Shown: positions 62,182 through 64,000 of the stretch, in pieces
How the letters are laid out: each line of letters opens with the position of its first letter
Position numbering within the stretch: position 1 is the first letter of the stretch
Source of the DNA: JADJGC01 sp964617645
Lineage (GTDB): Bacteria > Zixibacteria > MSB-5A5 > CAIYYT01
Assembly (NCBI GenBank): GCA_964617645.1
Contig: CAZTYE010000010.1
Coordinates: 1 to 64,000 of the forward strand
Length of the DNA stretch: 64,000 nt
Direction of reading: 5' to 3'
Translations under genes and position numbers: made by a program
Notes under the pieces: model-generated
Told to the model about the DNA's origin: nothing
Seen by the model: only the letters and a program-made list of their open reading frames with translations
Database searches by the model: none

Positions 62182-63554
62182 GCAGCGAGATGTTTGAGAG
62201 CGGCGATCAAATCGGCATCTTCCGCCGGATCGACGGCGCGCAGATCGAGATGGAGTTTGTCATCCGCAATGTAACCGATCACCGGCGGATCGAAATTGAG
62301 GAGTTGTCGCTGCAACGAGGTGGCCTTGAATTGCGTTGCGGCGACGAGCGCCACGGAGTCGAGCTTGCCACCGGGAAGTGAACCGCCGCCGGGAGTGGCT
62401 TGGCTGCTGACAATCGAGACGCTCAGGCGGTCGGAGCTGGTCGCGGCGCGAATCTTCTCGGCGCGGGACTGCAAATCGGCGAGCGGTGTCGTGATGTAGC
62501 GCCAGAGCGGCAGCAGAGTGATTTCTTCTTTCTTGAGATAAGCTAAGGCGACTTCTTCCAGCAGCGTCAAGGTGAGCTTATCGAGCCGCAGCGCGCGATA
62601 GACGGGGTTCTTGAGCAGCGCTTCGATGTGCCGGCTGCCGCCGATGATGATTCCGGCTTGCGTGCCGGCGAAAAGTTTGTCGCCGGAAAAGCAGACCACC
62701 GACGATTTGCTGCGCACGGCGGCGGTGATTGTCGGCTCAGGCTCCATGCCGAATTTCTCGGTTTGATGAAAGGCGCCGGAACCGAGATCGTAAACAGAAA
62801 TGAGATTGTGCTTGGTTGCCAACGCGGCGAGCGCCTCGGCGCTTACTTCTTCAACGAAACCGGAGACCTCGAAGTTGGAGCGGTGGACTTTGAGAATCAT
62901 CGCGGTTTTGGCGGTGATGGCTTCCTCGTAGTCGCACAGTGTCGTTTGATTGGTCGTGCCGACTTCGACGAGCCGGGCGCCGGCGCGGCGGATGATGTCG
63001 GGGATGCGGAAGCCACCGCCGATTTGCACAAGCTCGGAACGCGAGACGATGACGTCCTTCTTGTTAGCGAAAGTGTTGAGGATCAAGAAGACGGCAGCGG
63101 CATTGTTATTGACGGCAAGAGCAGACTCGGATTCGGTAAGAATTGCGATGAGTTCGGCGAGGAATGATCCCCGCTTGCCGCGCTTGCCGGAATCGAGATC
63201 GAATTCCAATGTCGAGTAGCCGGTAGCGCGCTTGGCGATGCGCTCGAACAATTCGCGGCCCAATGGCGCGCGACCGAGATTGGTGTGGATCAGCACGCCG
63301 GTAGCGTTGACCACGCGCGTGATGCGGCGACGCCTGAGAGTGGAACATTCGCGCTCGATGGCGCGCGACAGTCGCGCGGCGTCGAAATCAGATTTTCCGG
63401 CGGCGATTTTGTCGCGCGCGGCGGCGATGGCATTGCGGACGACGGCGGTCACCAAAGGGCGGGAAAGATCGGCGATCTCGGAATCGAATTGCCCCGAAGC
63501 GAGGAGCTGTTCAACGGAGGGGAGTGCGCGAAATCGACCTGATTCTTCCATCAT
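62169..63554 (-). CDS. selA: L-seryl-tRNA(Sec) selenium transferase
   Basis: This 461-residue PLP enzyme converts Ser-tRNA(Sec) to Sec-tRNA(Sec) using selenophosphate. It has RVVNATGVLIHTNLGRAPLG, YSTLEFDLDSGKRGKRG, and the PLP-binding Lys in CFSGDKLFAGTQAGII. Full length. The start codon (ATG at 63554, or the next ATG at 63551) lies only seven bases after the CCA end of tRNA-Sec, with no room for a Shine-Dalgarno outside the tRNA. Confidence 0.97.
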   Translation of the reverse strand: MMEESGRFRALPSVEQLLASGQFDSEIADLSRPLVTAVVRNAIAAARDKIAAGKSDFDAARLSRAIERECSTLRRRRITRVVNATGVLIHTNLGRAPLGRELFERIAKRATGYSTLEFDLDSGKRGKRGSFLAELIAILTESESALAVNNNAAAVFLILNTFANKKDVIVSRSELVQIGGGFRIPDIIRRAGARLVEVGTTNQTTLCDYEEAITAKTAMILKVHRSNFEVSGFVEEVSAEALAALATKHNLISVYDLGSGAFHQTEKFGMEPEPTITAAVRSKSSVVCFSGDKLFAGTQAGIIIGGSRHIEALLKNPVYRALRLDKLTLTLLEEVALAYLKKEEITLLPLWRYITTPLADLQSRAEKIRAATSSDRLSVSIVSSQATPGGGSLPGGKLDSVALVAATQFKATSLQRQLLNFDPPVIGYIADDKLHLDLRAVDPAEDADLIAALKHLAACIP

Positions 63555-63561
63555 GATTTAT

Positions 63562-63655
63562 TGGCGGAAGGGGTAGGAGTCGAACCCACCGCGGATGAGA
63601 AACACCCGCCAACGGATTTGAAGTCCGCGAGAGCCACCGGGCCCCATCCTCTTCC
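63562..63655 (-). tRNA. selC: tRNA-Sec (anticodon TCA)
   Basis: This 94-base tRNA begins GGAAGAGG. Anticodon TCA (63621-63619) sits in loop CTTCAAA with stem GCGGA/TCCGT. It has a long variable arm (GCGGGTG/CATCCGC), T loop TTCGACT, discriminator G and an encoded CCA, all as in bacterial selC. The acceptor plus T arm counts to 12 pairs with A6 bulged or mispaired, one less than the 13 usual in bacteria. It lies directly upstream of selA. Confidence 0.95.
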
Positions 63656-63733
63656 GCAACACAACCTTTCAGCGCGCAATCTATCGAAATCGCCGGAGGG
63701 ATTCAAGGCTGAATCAAGCGGCCGGATGTCACG

Positions 63734-63739
63734 TATATA
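63734..63739 (+). promoter_or_regulatory. possible -10 box upstream of the NfeD-type gene
   Basis: TATATA preceded by ACG, about 105 bp before the ATG at 63843; the -35 region is poor. Confidence 0.25.
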
Positions 63740-63842
63740 GTAGGCGGAAGCGTTCGCGCCGTTTTTAGTTGACCCGGGGCCGGTCGCGGCGGACATTATG
63801 ACGGTCGCGCTTGCACAATCTCGCGACGATAGAGGTGTGTTC

Positions 63843-64000
63843 ATGAACATCGGGAAATATCTGGTCGGGGCGGCTTTGATCGTGTTGATCGCCGTATCGC
63901 CGCTGGCGGCCAAGACGGTTAAGGTGGTCACGATCGACGGTCCGATCGGCGCGATCACGCTCAAGCATTTCGAGCGCGCGCTGCGGGCAGCGGAGGAATC
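63843..64000 (+). CDS. NfeD/ClpP-class membrane serine protease, 5' part
   Basis: The first 52 residues are in the window. A signal or anchor segment (YLVGAALIVLIAVSPLAA) is followed by VKVVTIDGPIGAITLKHFER and ALRAAEES, the opening strand and helix of NfeD-type ClpP-class proteases, which usually work with a stomatin-like partner at the membrane. The gene runs off the right edge; the catalytic Ser/Lys region is not seen. Confidence 0.75.
   Translation, partial: MNIGKYLVGAALIVLIAVSPLAAKTVKVVTIDGPIGAITLKHFERALRAAEE

Noticed and set aside
60316..63554. A selenoprotein gene next to the selenocysteine cassette
   Set aside because: I looked for frames broken by a single TGA with flanking homology and a following hairpin near these genes and saw none.
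63551..63964. Minus-strand ORF over tRNA-Sec and the start of the NfeD-type gene
   Set aside because: It is a read-through of tRNA-Sec and the antisense of a signal peptide region.

Overview
The window is a GC-rich bacterial chromosome segment, scaffolded across one 100-base gap (35679-35778). The likely source is an uncultured member of the FCB superphylum, closest in style to Zixibacteria. Three things point there: secreted proteins ending in paired dockerin-type repeats of the form GDxxxxGxxxIxDAVxxINYIFxGG; a GC-rich backbone with Sec signal peptides, lipoboxes and outer-membrane barrels; and a promoter operator that fits the LexA box known from Fibrobacter. The assignment is inference; no rRNA is present.

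Layout. 1-2352: lower-GC edge carrying a metal-type TolC channel and a Cys-rich secreted protein, ending at a 3' fragment of tRNA-Arg that looks like an integration scar. 2409-5900: queuosine-precursor transporter, tRNA-His and a PAS/LuxR-type regulator, then two terminators. 5899-17403: cell-surface block with a dockerin-bearing M4 peptidase, divergent from an operon for a CsgG-like lipoprotein, an outer-membrane barrel and a lipoprotein with a cohesin-like domain; then more secreted proteins, one with dockerins. 17536-22859: core operon rplM-rpsI-rpsB-tsf-pyrH-frr-uppS-cdsA. 23033-27580: UbiA prenyltransferase, NlpC/P60 lipoprotein, UvrC, and an exported protein with a methyltransferase fold. 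27630-35427: urocanase, 3-hydroxyacyl-CoA dehydrogenase with acetate kinase, and a large Ski2-like helicase. 35500-41760: repeat-rich stretch with the scaffold gap, a LexA-type promoter ahead of a small zinc-ribbon gene, a third dockerin protein, PgsA, and an aspartic protease gene pair.

41763-55558 is the most unusual part. It holds a head-only phage-like module: portal, large terminase with intact motifs, a prohead protease fused to what looks like an inactive DNA-ligase/phosphoesterase region, a major capsid protein, a decoration protein, connector-like proteins, a beta-propeller protein and two exported proteins. No tail, integrase, lysis or replication gene is visible. Host-type intergenic repeats and a PEP-CTERM gene lie between its parts. 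Its two transcription units start with the same 68-bp leader, which carries a 19-bp palindrome in one copy. I read it as an old resident, possibly domesticated, capsid system.

56448-64000: a selenocysteine cassette selC-selA-selB, followed in the same direction by an amidohydrolase and a secreted propeller/CBM9-like protein; an NfeD-type protease gene starts at the right edge.

Intergenic DNA throughout carries dispersed repeats, two MITE-like elements with terminal inverted repeats, and a 119-bp tandem duplication.
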